DNA from: Pseudomonas sp. M47T1
GTDB lineage: Bacteria; Pseudomonadota; Gammaproteobacteria; Pseudomonadales; Pseudomonadaceae
DNA length: 64,000 bases
Direction: 5' to 3'
NCBI RefSeq assembly: GCF_000263855.1
Contig: NZ_AJWX01000021.1
Coordinates: 49,694-113,693 of the forward strand
Numbering within the stretch: position 1 is the first letter of the stretch; each line of letters starts with the position of its first letter. Under the pieces are notes generated by a model. That model did not search any database and was not told where the DNA came from. It saw nothing but the letters and a program-made list of their open reading frames with translations. Below are positions 1 to 10,051 of this stretch, piece after piece. A program made the position numbers and the translations under genes.

Positions 1-76
1 CGTGGCCGGCCAGGTAAACGCCGATAAGGTTGAAGGAGAATGCTTGAATCAGTGTGACGAGAAGTAGATAGCCCAT
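1..76 (-). CDS. DMT/EamA-family transporter, N-terminal fragment
   Basis: Only the first 25 residues lie in the window; the gene runs off the left edge. The ATG is the reverse complement of 74-76. The peptide begins MGYLLLVTLIQAFSFNLIG, a hydrophobic helix typical of the first membrane span of 10-helix EamA (drug/metabolite) exporters; the start closely resembles Pseudomonas transporters annotated for carboxylates, amino acids or amines. An A/G-rich ribosome site is plausible just upstream (AAGGGGC). Substrate cannot be told from this fragment. The family call rests on 25 residues, so it is tentative. Confidence 0.55.
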   Translation of the reverse strand, partial: MGYLLLVTLIQAFSFNLIGVYLAGH

Positions 77-177
77 GGGTGCCCCTTGCGTAAGGCCGCG
101 ACCTTAATCAATCAGCTCCCTTGGAGCAACCTATAGCTCCCACCAACGCGGTGAGACCACATGGGTTGTTTGCGCAT

Positions 178-212
178 AAAAAAACCCGGCACGCGCGGAG
201 CACGGCCGGGTT
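178..212 (-). terminator. Rho-independent terminator of azoR
   Basis: Read on the minus strand, the arms AACCCGGC and GCCGGGTT form a GC-rich hairpin followed by a run of seven T. It lies about 50 bases beyond the azoR stop codon and before the divergently unrelated gene at the left edge, so it most likely ends azoR transcription. Confidence 0.85.
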
Positions 213-263
213 GAAGCACCAAGGAGCGGGAAGTGCATAAAAAGGAGCGATCAATTCGATAGG

Positions 264-863
264 TCAGGCCACCTGGCTGAGCAACGCCTTGGCCTGGTTC
301 AGGCCTTTCTCGCTGAAGTCACCGCCCAGATTCATGCCCTCGGCATGAATGAACTGCACGTCGTGAATGCCGATGAATGCCAGCACCTGACGCAGGTAGG
401 GTTCCTGATGGTCAGCGCTGCTGCCGGCGTAGATACCGCCACGGGCGGTGAGCACGATGGCGCGCTTGCCGGTCAGCAGGCCCTGGGGGCCGGTATCGGT
501 GTACTTGAAGGTCAACCCGGCGCGCAGCACGTGGTCGAGCCAGGCCTTGAGGGTACTGGGAATGGCAAAGTTGTACATGGGCGCGGCCAACACCATTACG
601 TCGGCGGCCAGCACTTCGTCGGTCAAGGCGTTGGAGCGGGCCAGGGCCTGCACTTCTTCGGCGTTGCGCTGGGCATAAGGCTTCATCCAGCCGCCCAGCA
701 GGTCTGCATCCAGGTGCGGCACCGGCTCAAGGGCCAGATCACGCACGCTGATATCGTCGGCCGGGTGCGCCGCCTGCCACTGGGCAATGAACTGCGCGGT
801 CAGCAGACGCGAGATGGAACCGTCTTTGCGGGCGCTGCTTTCAATGATCTGTACGCGGGACAT
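264..863 (-). CDS. azoR: FMN-dependent NADH-azoreductase (NADH:quinone oxidoreductase)
   Basis: A 199-residue cytoplasmic flavodoxin-fold enzyme that uses NADH to reduce azo bonds and quinones in two-electron steps. The N-terminus (IIESSARKDGSISR) is the FMN phosphate loop, and the block PMYNFAIPSTLKAWLDHVLR near residue 100 is the characteristic AzoR signature; TARGGIY follows. Length equals the usual ~200 residues. An in-frame ATG six codons upstream exists, but GGAGG lies 8 bases before the chosen ATG at 863, which fixes this start. It is a single-gene unit with its own terminator. A LysR-type box sits about 95 bases upstream of the start and a LysR gene lies 0.5 kb away, so regulation by that protein is likely. 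Pseudomonas genomes carry several AzoR paralogues; which one this is cannot be told. Confidence 0.93.
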   Translation of the reverse strand: MSRVQIIESSARKDGSISRLLTAQFIAQWQAAHPADDISVRDLALEPVPHLDADLLGGWMKPYAQRNAEEVQALARSNALTDEVLAADVMVLAAPMYNFAIPSTLKAWLDHVLRAGLTFKYTDTGPQGLLTGKRAIVLTARGGIYAGSSADHQEPYLRQVLAFIGIHDVQFIHAEGMNLGGDFSEKGLNQAKALLSQVA

Positions 864-955
864 GGGCATGGCCTCCATCAAGGCGCGGTGATTCGATGGA
901 GGCCATGGTAGGCAATGGATAGTTGATAAAAAAGCGTAAAAAACAGCTACAACCC

Positions 956-970
956 ATCAATTAAGTTGAT
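956..970. promoter_or_regulatory. Candidate LysR-type operator (T-N11-A box) upstream of azoR
   Basis: The sequence ATCAATTAAGTTGAT is a perfect dyad: ATCAA, five-base spacer, TTGAT. It meets the T-N11-A rule for LysR-type regulators. A further TTGAT half-site occurs at 922-926 in the same spacer. The box lies between the small secreted-protein gene and azoR, in the region that must hold the azoR promoter. The LysR gene at 1370 is the obvious candidate binder; this is inference. Confidence 0.5.
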
Positions 971-1004
971 TTATAAAGCCATTCCTCTACTCTTCAACAG
1001 GTGC

Positions 1005-1319
1005 TTACACCGGTGTGCAGGTCAGTTTCAACCGCAGCGTGAGAATGTCGCGATTGAAGCGTTGCAGGGTACTGACGGACTTTCCGGGTTCGACCGTGAC
1101 CCTGCGCGTGCGCGGCGACTCCGGGCCATTGCGGAACACCACCGTGCACTCGGCGGCCTGCGGGCCGTCGTTGCTCAGGGTAATGGAACCCATGTCACCG
1201 GCGGTGTCATCGGTGGTGTAGGAGATATCAGTGCCCGCCACATGCTTTTCCACGGCTATGGGGTAGGCAAAGGCACACAACGGCAACAGCGTCAGCAAGA
1301 GCGCACAGCAACTTTTCAT
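1005..1319 (-). CDS. Small secreted protein of unknown function
   Basis: A 104-residue protein with a clear Sec signal peptide (Lys, then a Leu-rich core ending AFA, cleavage before YPIAVEK). The mature ~86 residues are probably beta-rich, with one pair of cysteines (AAECTVVF and KLTCTPV) suited to a periplasmic disulfide. I recognise it as a small protein conserved in Pseudomonas, but no function is established that I can name. GGAG precedes the ATG by 8 bases. It is divergent from the LysR gene 50 bases away and upstream of azoR on the same strand, separated by about 140 bases. Confidence 0.75.
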   Translation of the reverse strand: MKSCCALLLTLLPLCAFAYPIAVEKHVAGTDISYTTDDTAGDMGSITLSNDGPQAAECTVVFRNGPESPRTRRVTVEPGKSVSTLQRFNRDILTLRLKLTCTPV

Positions 1320-1369
1320 TCGGCAGTCTCCAAGAGGGAACTGTCAGCTTAGGACATCAGGAGTCGATG

Positions 1370-2293
1370 ATGAAAGCGCCCCGCGTTACCCTGGATCAGT
1401 GGCGAACCCTGCAGGCCGTCGTCGACCATGGCGGTTTCGCCCAGGCCGCCGAAGCCCTGCACCGTTCCCAGTCGTCGGTCAGCTACACCGTGGCGCGCAT
1501 GCAGGACCAACTGGGCGTGCCGTTGCTGCGCATCGACGGCCGCAAAGCGGTGCTCACCGAAGCCGGTGGCGTGCTGTTGCGCCGTTCGCGGCAGTTGGTG
1601 AAAAACGCCAGCCAACTGGAAGACCTGGCCCACCACATGGAGCAAGGCTGGGAAGCCGAAGTGCGCCTGGTAGTAGACGCCGCCTACCCCAACGCCCGCC
1701 TGGTGCGCGCGCTGACCGCATTCATGCCGCAAAGCCGCGGTTGCCGGGTGCGCTTGCGTGAAGAGGTATTGTCGGGGGTGGATGAAGTATTGACTGAAGG
1801 TGTGGCCGACCTGGCCATCAGCAGCTATAGCATTCCCGGCTACCTGGGCACCGAGATGAGCCCGGTGGAATTCGTCGCCGTGGCCCACCCGGACCACGCC
1901 CTGCACCGCCTCAACCGTGAGCTGAGCTTCCAGGACCTGGAAAGCCAACTGCAGGTGGTGATCCGCGACAGCGGCCGTCATCAGCCCCGCGACGTGGGCT
2001 GGCTGGGCGCCGAACAACGCTGGACGGTCGGCAGCCTGGCCACCGCCGCCACCTTCGTCGGCTCCGGCCTGGGCTTCGCCTGGCTGCCACGCCACCTGAT
2101 CGAACGCGAACTGGGCGAAGGTGTGCTCAAGCCGCTGGTGCTGGAACAGGGCGGCAGCCGCCACCCGGTGTTCTACCTTTACTCCAACAAGGACAAACCC
2201 CTGGGGCCGGCCACGCAGATTCTCGTCGAGTTGCTGCGCCAGTTCGACACCGCGCCCCTGGATGCGCCCTTCGCCGCCCCTCAACAAGCCTGA
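1370..2293 (+). CDS. LysR-family transcriptional regulator
   Basis: A 307-residue DNA-binding regulator. The first 60 residues form the winged helix-turn-helix (VTLDQWRTLQAVVDHGGFAQ, then AAEALHRSQSSVSYTVARMQ); residues ~90-300 form the periplasmic-binding-like effector domain. Two adjacent ATG codons occur at 1367 and 1370; AGGAG at 1359-1363 is 3 bases from the first and 6 from the second, so the second is preferred. It is divergent from the small secreted-protein gene and lies 14 bases before an alpha/beta hydrolase, perhaps co-transcribed. A T-N11-A box near 956-970 suggests azoR as a target. The effector is unknown. Confidence 0.9.
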   Translation: MKAPRVTLDQWRTLQAVVDHGGFAQAAEALHRSQSSVSYTVARMQDQLGVPLLRIDGRKAVLTEAGGVLLRRSRQLVKNASQLEDLAHHMEQGWEAEVRLVVDAAYPNARLVRALTAFMPQSRGCRVRLREEVLSGVDEVLTEGVADLAISSYSIPGYLGTEMSPVEFVAVAHPDHALHRLNRELSFQDLESQLQVVIRDSGRHQPRDVGWLGAEQRWTVGSLATAATFVGSGLGFAWLPRHLIERELGEGVLKPLVLEQGGSRHPVFYLYSNKDKPLGPATQILVELLRQFDTAPLDAPFAAPQQA

Positions 2294-2307
2294 CAGGACA
2301 GTCGCCC

Positions 2308-3123
2308 ATGGCCTTTTTCGAACATGACGGATGCGCGTTGCACTACGAAGAGTACGGCCAGGGCGAACCCCTGCTACTGGTCCACGGCCTGGGTTCCAGC
2401 GCCCAGGACTGGGAATACCAGATACCGGCGCTGGCGCCTCATTACCGCCTGATCGTGGTTGACCTGCGTGGCCATGGCCGCTCCGAAAAGCCTCGCGAGC
2501 GCTACAGTATCGAAGGCTTCGCCGCCGACCTGGCAGCCCTGCTCGAACGCCTTGGCACCGGCCGTGTGCATTACGTGGGCCTGTCCATGGGCGGCATGAC
2601 CGGCTTCCAGCTGGCCGTGGACCACCCTACCCTGCTCAAGAGCCTGACCATCGTCAACAGCACCCCCGAGGTCAAGGTGCGCAAACCCGACGACTACTGG
2701 CAATGGTTCAAGCGCTGGAGCCTGATGCACCTGGTGAGTATGGGCGCCATCGGCAAGGGCCTGGGCAAGTCGCTGTTCCCGCTGCCCGAACAGGCCGAAC
2801 TGCGGCGCAAGATCAGCGAGCGCTGGGCGCGAAACGACAAACGCGCCTACATCGCCAGCTTCAACGCCATTGTCGGCTGGGGCGTGCAGGAACGCATCGG
2901 GCAGATTCGCTGTCCCACACTGATCATCAGCGCCGATCACGACTACACCCCCGTGTCACTCAAGGAGCAGTACGTAAAACTGATTCCGCAGGCAAAACTG
3001 GCGGTAATCACCAATTCGCGGCACGCTACGCCGCTAGACCAACCCGAACACTTCAACCGGACACTCCAGGACTTCCTCGCCAGCGTGTCCGCAACCCCCA
3101 AGGATCCAAGAGTCCCATGCTGA
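2308..3123 (+). CDS. Alpha/beta-fold hydrolase
   Basis: A 271-residue hydrolase. The oxyanion-hole strand LLLVHGLGSSAQDW is near residue 25, the nucleophile elbow GLSMGG places the catalytic serine at 93, an acid is likely in SADHDYTP (~residue 212), and the histidine is in NSRHATPLDQP near 238. There is no signal peptide, so it is cytoplasmic. Substrate is not predictable: this family includes esterases, C-C hydrolases and haloperoxidase-like enzymes. Its last 7 bases overlap the start of the cyclophilin gene, implying translational coupling. Confidence 0.88.
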   Translation: MAFFEHDGCALHYEEYGQGEPLLLVHGLGSSAQDWEYQIPALAPHYRLIVVDLRGHGRSEKPRERYSIEGFAADLAALLERLGTGRVHYVGLSMGGMTGFQLAVDHPTLLKSLTIVNSTPEVKVRKPDDYWQWFKRWSLMHLVSMGAIGKGLGKSLFPLPEQAELRRKISERWARNDKRAYIASFNAIVGWGVQERIGQIRCPTLIISADHDYTPVSLKEQYVKLIPQAKLAVITNSRHATPLDQPEHFNRTLQDFLASVSATPKDPRVPC

Positions 3124-3680
3124 AAAAAATCGCCCTCGCCGCCTGCTCCCTGATGTTCGCCAGCCACTTGATGGCCGCCGACGCCCAGCACCCGCACGTG
3201 CTGATGGATACCAGCTTTGGCAAAGTCGAAATCGAACTGGACATGGTCAAGGCCCCGATCAGCAGCAAGAACTTCCTGGCCTACGTGGACAGCGGTTTCT
3301 ACAACAACACCATTTTCCACCGTGTGATTCCTGGCTTCATGGTCCAGGGCGGTGGCTTCACCCAGCAGATGCAGGAAAAATCGACTCGCGACCCGATCAA
3401 GAACGAAGCTGAAAACGGCCTGAAGAACGTGCGCGGCACCCTGTCGATGGCGCGCACCAGCGACATCAACTCGGCCACCAGCCAGTTCTTCATCAACGTC
3501 AACGACAACGCCATGCTCGACCACGGCAACCGCGACTTCGGCTACGCCGTGTTCGGCAAGGTGGTCAGCGGCATGGACGTGGTAGACCAGATCGTTCACG
3601 TGCAGACCACCAGCAAAGGCGGCATGCAGGACGTGCCTGCCGACCCGATTCTGATCAAGTCGGCCAAACGCATCGACTGA
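3117..3680 (+). CDS. ppiA: Periplasmic peptidyl-prolyl cis-trans isomerase (cyclophilin A type)
   Basis: A 187-residue exported cyclophilin that isomerises Xaa-Pro bonds during protein folding in the periplasm. A signal peptide (MLKKIALAACSLMFASHLMA) is followed by the cyclophilin domain: TIFHRVIPGFMVQGGGF contains the catalytic Arg/Phe strand, and SQFFINVNDNAMLDH follows. The reading frame is open well upstream, but the signal peptide and homology fix the start at 3117, inside the end of the hydrolase gene. The two are probably one operon; the ABC exporter begins 39 bases later. Confidence 0.93.
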   Translation: MLKKIALAACSLMFASHLMAADAQHPHVLMDTSFGKVEIELDMVKAPISSKNFLAYVDSGFYNNTIFHRVIPGFMVQGGGFTQQMQEKSTRDPIKNEAENGLKNVRGTLSMARTSDINSATSQFFINVNDNAMLDHGNRDFGYAVFGKVVSGMDVVDQIVHVQTTSKGGMQDVPADPILIKSAKRID

Positions 3681-3719
3681 TGCCTGGAAGGCCAGGCCCT
3701 ACGCAGGAGTTTTCGTCCC

Positions 3720-5552
<1,833 letters not shown>

Positions 5553-5567
5553 GCTGCACCTGGCCCC

Positions 5568-5665
5568 GTAGCACCTGCCGCCAGGCTGCGATGGCGCGCA
5601 CAGCGTGCCCGCGATCGATATGGCACCGCCGAACGTCCTGCGAACCTTTTCGCAGCCTGCCACCG
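5568..5665. repeat. Extragenic palindromic element (copy 1 of ~97-base family)
   Basis: This element opens with GCCGCCAGGCTGCGA and closes with TTTTCGCAGCCTG, so its ends are inverted repeats. It aligns along its whole length with the element at 40457-40552, including the inner blocks CGCACAGCG, GCGATC and CCGAA-GTCCTGCG. Both copies sit between two convergent genes. It is a BIME-like (paired REP) element and could act as a bidirectional transcription end or mRNA stabiliser. Confidence 0.8.
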
Positions 5666-5684
5666 GATGGCCGCCCCGCAGCGC

Positions 5685-6818
5685 CTACAGGGTGGGGTTC
5701 ACGCCATCGGACTGGCGATAGGGCAGTGCAGCCTTCGCCTCTTCGGCATACGCCCGCACACCGGCCCGCTCTTCGTGCAGAAATTCCGCCACCGCGTTCT
5801 TAAGCCCAGGGTGGCTCAGGTAATGCCACGACCGGGTAATCACCGGCTCGAAACCGCGAATCAATTTGTGCTCACCCTGGGCACCGGCGTCAAAGCGCTG
5901 GATGCCATTGGCAATGGCGTAATCCATGCCCTGATAGAAACAGGTCTCGAAGTGCAGTCGGTCGAACTCCGCCAGGCAGCCCCAATAGCGGCCATAGAAA
6001 CTGTCGCCGCCCACCAGGCTGAACGCCATGGCCACCGCCCGGCCGCCTTGGCGTGCAAACACCACGCGAATGGCCTCGGGCATGCGCTCGGCCAGCAGGC
6101 TGAAGAATTCCCGCGTCAGGTACGGTGACTGGCGGCGCACCGCGTAGGTGTTGGCGTAGCAGGCGTAGACAAAATCCCACTCGGCATCGGTCAGGGTGCG
6201 GCCCTCGCGCCAGTCAAACTCGAAGCCCTGGGCCGCGACTTGCTCGCGTTCCTTGCGCATCTGCTTGCGCTTGCGTGACGCCAGGCTGTCGAGGAAGTCC
6301 TGGAAATCACGGTAGCCGCGGTTATGCCAATGATACTGGCAACCCAAACGCTCCAGCCAACCGGGCTCTTGTGCCACCAGGGCGTCCAGGTCCGGTTCGG
6401 TGAAGTTGATGTGTGCCCCGGACAACTGCTCCGCCTCCACATAACCCGGCAACGCCTGCAACAACGCCAGTCCATCGCCCAGCAAACGCGGGCCGCTGAC
6501 CGGGCTGAACGGCACGGCGCACAGCAGTTTGGGGTAATAGTCGATACCCGCGCGACGACAGGCGTCGGCCCAGCCGTGGTCGAACACGTATTCGCCGTAG
6601 GAGTGCCATTTGCGGTACGCCGGCATCGCGGCAATCAGCTGGCCGTCTTCGATGTGCAGCAGGTGTTCGGGGCGCCAGCCGGAGTGCTTGCCCAGGCTGC
6701 CGCTGTCTTCCAAGGCGCTGAGGAAGGCATGGCGCAGGAAAGGTTGGTCGACGGGCAACAACGCGTCCCAGTCAGCCGCCGACACCTCACCCAGGCTGTG
6801 CGCTACGTGCAATGGCAT
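5685..6818 (-). CDS. FemAB/GNAT-like N-acyltransferase family protein (PF04339 type)
   Basis: A 377-residue cytoplasmic protein resembling the FemAB-like family formerly called DUF482. Recognisable blocks are the N-terminal DWDALLPVDQPFLRHAFLSA, the central basic segment SLASRKRKQMRKEREQV, and the C-terminal GNAT-fold region (YGRYWGCLAEFDRLHFETCF, then GEHKLIRGFEP). The frame is open for 31 codons upstream, but AAAGGGGG lies just before the ATG at 6818. Homologues are widespread in proteobacteria; the acyl donor and acceptor are not known to me. It is downstream of the delta-60 gene by ~100 bases and convergent with the ABC exporter. Confidence 0.85.
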   Translation of the reverse strand: MPLHVAHSLGEVSAADWDALLPVDQPFLRHAFLSALEDSGSLGKHSGWRPEHLLHIEDGQLIAAMPAYRKWHSYGEYVFDHGWADACRRAGIDYYPKLLCAVPFSPVSGPRLLGDGLALLQALPGYVEAEQLSGAHINFTEPDLDALVAQEPGWLERLGCQYHWHNRGYRDFQDFLDSLASRKRKQMRKEREQVAAQGFEFDWREGRTLTDAEWDFVYACYANTYAVRRQSPYLTREFFSLLAERMPEAIRVVFARQGGRAVAMAFSLVGGDSFYGRYWGCLAEFDRLHFETCFYQGMDYAIANGIQRFDAGAQGEHKLIRGFEPVITRSWHYLSHPGLKNAVAEFLHEERAGVRAYAEEAKAALPYRQSDGVNPTL

Positions 6819-6922
6819 GGCAATTTCCCCCTTTGAATAGGGCAAGGATGCCACATCCACCGCTGCGCCTGTAGCCACTGCCGTCAACTTGAAAACCGGC
6901 AGTCCCGGCATCAGGGTGGCGA

Positions 6923-8164
6923 TCAGCCCAGCAAGCGAACAACCACCGGCGCGATGAACTCGTCAAACCCTGCCAGTAGCAGCCGCCCCTTATCGTCACT
7001 GGCAATCGTCGCCCCCGCCATGCAATCCCTCATGTCCCGGGGCTCAATCAGCGCCCGCCCCTGTACCCCAAAACCGGCATCCAACGTGCCATTGGCATGG
7101 TAACGCTCTACCAACGCCTGACTCTCCACCCCCCACCGATTACCCACCCAATAGCGCCCCTCCTTGCTGAGCCCCACGCGCCCATACACCGACGTGCCTT
7201 GATAACTCACTTCCAATGGCTGACCGCCGTTGAATGTGGCGTCGTTGAGCCCGTCCATCTGGCCCAGACTGAACTGTACCCCGGAGCCACCGCCGTAGCC
7301 GACCACCATCACGTTCTGGTGATCACCCGCAAACATACCCAGCGGGTAAGCGTTACGTTCGAGTAGCTGTATGCCTTGCACGCCAAAACCCTCATCAAAC
7401 GTGCCTTGGTGAGTCAGTTTCAAAACAGCGCAATCAATGAATTCACTTGGCTCTACCTCCAGCCTTGACCCCAGGTAGATACCCGTATCATCAATGTGCG
7501 ATGACCAGGTAAATACGCTGAACGCAACCGGCTTGACGACAGCGATTCCAGCCTCGCCAAAATCGCCATCAAGCCCACCCTCCATATTGAACGCCAGAAC
7601 CGCAGATGCCTTGAAGTTCTCGCTGCCCCATGGCACTGAACCATTGACGATGACGTACAGCCTTTTTAAGCGCGTGTCGTAGCCCCCTGCTACATTGCCC
7701 GCCTGATAGACAAACCTGCTATCGACTTCCGCTTTGCAGACCTTATGGCCGCCGTCAGCGAATGTTCGGTCGAGCGCGCCAGCCAACGTGAAACGAGCCA
7801 TTGCGGGGTAGTAGTAGGCTTCGGTGATACTGAAGGAGTAATAAAGTTCACCTACCACCATCACGTAGCCATCCTGGACAATGATTCCAAAGACGGTTGA
7901 GCTCTGGGAATTGGGAGGTTCCTTATCGATGTAAAAGCTGTCATCGATGTAGCCATTTTCCCCGAAGGTGGGATCGAGCTGCCCATCGGCAGTCAGACGC
8001 GCCAGGCGATATCGCCCTGCGCAGTGATAGCCCACGTACAGCCCTCCCCCCGCAATCAAGGCGATGCACGTCGCATAGTCACTGCCACCTGCGCTAGGAA
8101 GCCGAGCGACCCCCTGGCTGCCAAATTCAGGGTCTAGATCACCGCTTGCCCGTTCGATGTTCAT
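6923..8164 (-). CDS. Delta-60 repeat beta-propeller-like protein
   Basis: A 413-residue protein made of spaced repeats with the delta-60 motif LDxxFGxxG: LDPEFGSQG, LDPTFGENG, LDRTFADGG, LDGDFGEAG, FDEGFGVQG, NDATFNGGQ and LDAGFGVQG, at intervals of roughly 55-65 residues. Such repeats are thought to fold like propeller blades. No signal peptide or membrane segment is visible. The start at 8164 has TGGAGG five bases upstream. Base composition is lower than the neighbours: two sampled 60-base stretches near 7.8-7.9 kb are about 47-50% GC, which hints at foreign or relaxed origin. Function unknown. Confidence 0.85.
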   Translation of the reverse strand: MNIERASGDLDPEFGSQGVARLPSAGGSDYATCIALIAGGGLYVGYHCAGRYRLARLTADGQLDPTFGENGYIDDSFYIDKEPPNSQSSTVFGIIVQDGYVMVVGELYYSFSITEAYYYPAMARFTLAGALDRTFADGGHKVCKAEVDSRFVYQAGNVAGGYDTRLKRLYVIVNGSVPWGSENFKASAVLAFNMEGGLDGDFGEAGIAVVKPVAFSVFTWSSHIDDTGIYLGSRLEVEPSEFIDCAVLKLTHQGTFDEGFGVQGIQLLERNAYPLGMFAGDHQNVMVVGYGGGSGVQFSLGQMDGLNDATFNGGQPLEVSYQGTSVYGRVGLSKEGRYWVGNRWGVESQALVERYHANGTLDAGFGVQGRALIEPRDMRDCMAGATIASDDKGRLLLAGFDEFIAPVVVRLLG

Positions 8165-8320
8165 TTCAACCTCCAGTCATGGATGGTGCCGCGAGCGCCC
8201 ATTAAGAGCGCGCTGAAGTACCTGCACAACTGTAAGAACTGACAGTGGCAACACTCAAAATCCGGGCCCGCGCGCCCTCTCACCCCCGACGGTTCATGGC
8301 TCACCAAGCCTGGCACACCC

Positions 8321-8345
8321 AAAAAAAACCCCGCACTAGGCGGGG
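8321..8345 (-). terminator. Rho-independent terminator of the OprD-family porin gene
   Basis: On the minus strand, GCCCCGCCTAGTGCGGGG folds into a six-pair GC hairpin and is followed by eight T. It lies about 50 bases after the porin stop codon. Confidence 0.9.
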
Positions 8346-8393
8346 CAAGAGAGCTTTAACGGATGAGGAAAAAGCGGTGTCACATCAACAGGA

Positions 8394-9752
8394 TTACAGC
8401 AGGGGCAAGGTGTAGCTCAGGATCACGCGGTTTTCGTCCTGGTCACGCTGGCCAGCAATGTCGTTGCGCCACATGGCGTTTTTCCAAGTGAAGCCCAGGC
8501 CCTTGAAGGTGCCTTCCGGTACCACGTAGGCCAGGGTCAGGTCGCGCTCCCATTCCGACTGGTTGTCACCGCTGCTACGGCCGTTGCTGCCCACGGTGTC
8601 GATGTTGTCGCCACGCAGGTAGACCAGGCCGGCGGTGGCGCCTGGGAAGCCCAGCGCCGCGAAGTCGTAGGAGTAGCGAGCTTGCCAGGTACGTTCGCCA
8701 GCACGGCCGAATTTCTGGATTTGCATGTCGGTGATGGTGCCGTTGGAGGAGCCATCACCCTGGTTCAGCCACGGGAAGTCCGAGCTGCCGTTGCTGACCT
8801 GGTAACCACCACCAAAGGTGTGACCAGCCACGGTGTACAGGAACAGGCCGCTGTACAGGTTGTTGTCCACGGCGCCCTTGCCACTGGCCACACCGCTGTA
8901 GTTACCGGTGGTGTAGAAGGCCGAATCGTTGCCGTTGGCACCGTCGTCGGTGCTGTGAAACGCGCGCAGGTCAGACTTCAGCACGCCCGGGCCAATGGCC
9001 CAGTTGTGGGTCAGCCCCACGAAGTGTTGTTTGTAGAAATCGTTCAGTTCGCCATAGTAGTACTGCAGCAGCAGGTCCTTGGTGACCTTGTAGTCGACGC
9101 CGCCGTAGTAAAACTTGTTGCTGCGCTCGCCGATGTCGCTGTTGCCGCTGCCGTTGGCGCCGCTGATCGACAGGTTTTCGTAGTTGCTGGAGTTACGGCC
9201 CTTGGCCTGGTCAATCTGACCGGCGATCAAGGTCACGTCCTTGATGTCGTTGGAGGTGATCTGGCCACCTTCGAAGGTCTGCGGCAGCAGGCGACCGTCG
9301 TTGTACTGGATGACCGGCAGTTTCGGCATCAGGGTACCGATTTTCAGTTCGGTCTTGGAGATCTTGGCCTTGGCAGTCAGGCCTACGTTGCCGAAGCTGT
9401 CAGCCGGCTGGCCGTCATGAGTCGGGAACACGGTACCGCCGTCCAGCGAACCAGTCGGGTTACCCGACTTGGCCTGGGTGGAGTCCAGTTTCACGCCCAG
9501 CATGGCCAGGGCGTCGACGCCAAAGCCCACGGTGCCAGCGGTGTAGCCCGACTGGAAGTCCACGACGAAAGCCTGGCCCCATTCGGCCTGGTAGTTGTTG
9601 TTCTTTGGCGTAGCCGAGTCACGGTTATCGGTGTTGATGTAGTAGTTGCGCAGCTTGAGCGTCGCCTTGCTGTCGTCGATGAAGCCTTCGGCTGCAGCCT
9701 GCTGCGCCAAGACGCCCAGGGCCAGGGTCAAGGCCACGGTGGACTTGTTCAT
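8394..9752 (-). CDS. OprD-family outer-membrane porin
   Basis: A 452-residue outer-membrane channel of the OprD (Occ) family, which admits small carboxylates or basic amino acids depending on subfamily. The signal peptide MNKSTVALTLALGVLAQQAA ends at AAA, and the mature protein starts EGFIDDSKATLKLRNYYIN, the family hallmark. Aromatic, alternating beta-strands continue to the C-terminal strand VILSYTLPLL. Other family blocks are GTLMPKLPVIQYNDGRLLPQ and ISGANGSG. AAAGGAG lies 9 bases before the ATG. Monocistronic, with its own terminator. The substrate class cannot be assigned from sequence alone. Confidence 0.92.
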   Translation of the reverse strand: MNKSTVALTLALGVLAQQAAAEGFIDDSKATLKLRNYYINTDNRDSATPKNNNYQAEWGQAFVVDFQSGYTAGTVGFGVDALAMLGVKLDSTQAKSGNPTGSLDGGTVFPTHDGQPADSFGNVGLTAKAKISKTELKIGTLMPKLPVIQYNDGRLLPQTFEGGQITSNDIKDVTLIAGQIDQAKGRNSSNYENLSISGANGSGNSDIGERSNKFYYGGVDYKVTKDLLLQYYYGELNDFYKQHFVGLTHNWAIGPGVLKSDLRAFHSTDDGANGNDSAFYTTGNYSGVASGKGAVDNNLYSGLFLYTVAGHTFGGGYQVSNGSSDFPWLNQGDGSSNGTITDMQIQKFGRAGERTWQARYSYDFAALGFPGATAGLVYLRGDNIDTVGSNGRSSGDNQSEWERDLTLAYVVPEGTFKGLGFTWKNAMWRNDIAGQRDQDENRVILSYTLPLL

Positions 9753-10010
9753 TGATTTACTCCTTTGAGTACTGCTTTTTTAAGTTTTTTCAGCGGCGCC
9801 GCCTGGTATGCAAACGCAAGTCCGGCAAGCTTTATGGGAGGGCATCTTGAACAGCAGATATTTCAGCGAGGTGGCTCGTTTATTAAGATTTGATGACAGC
9901 GGAACTTTTTGAAATGAAGATTAGTTAATCTTCCTGCGGCAAACAGGCCGCTCTGGCGCGCCGTTGCGGGGCCAAAGATGAAGATGGGTTCATGTGATTT
10001 CATCGCAAAC
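9753..10010. other. Upstream region of the porin gene, no gene seen
   Basis: This 258-base spacer must hold the porin promoter and leader. It is AT-rich near 9775-9790 and 9885-9935. I see no convincing open frame and no clear operator. Confidence 0.5.
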
Positions 10011-10037
10011 AAAAACGCCACCCAGAGGTGGCGTTTT
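10011..10037 (-). terminator. Rho-independent terminator of the KAS III gene
   Basis: On the minus strand AAAACGCCACC, a four-base loop, and GGTGGCGTTTT form an 11-pair stem that runs directly into five T. It begins 15 bases after the stop codon of the KAS III gene. Confidence 0.9.
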
Positions 10038-10051
10038 GATAGCTGTGTGTT

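Noticed and set aside
2703..3116. Upstream extension of the cyclophilin frame by about 138 codons
   Set aside because: It overlaps the real alpha/beta hydrolase in another frame and lacks family similarity; the signal peptide of PpiA starts at 3117.
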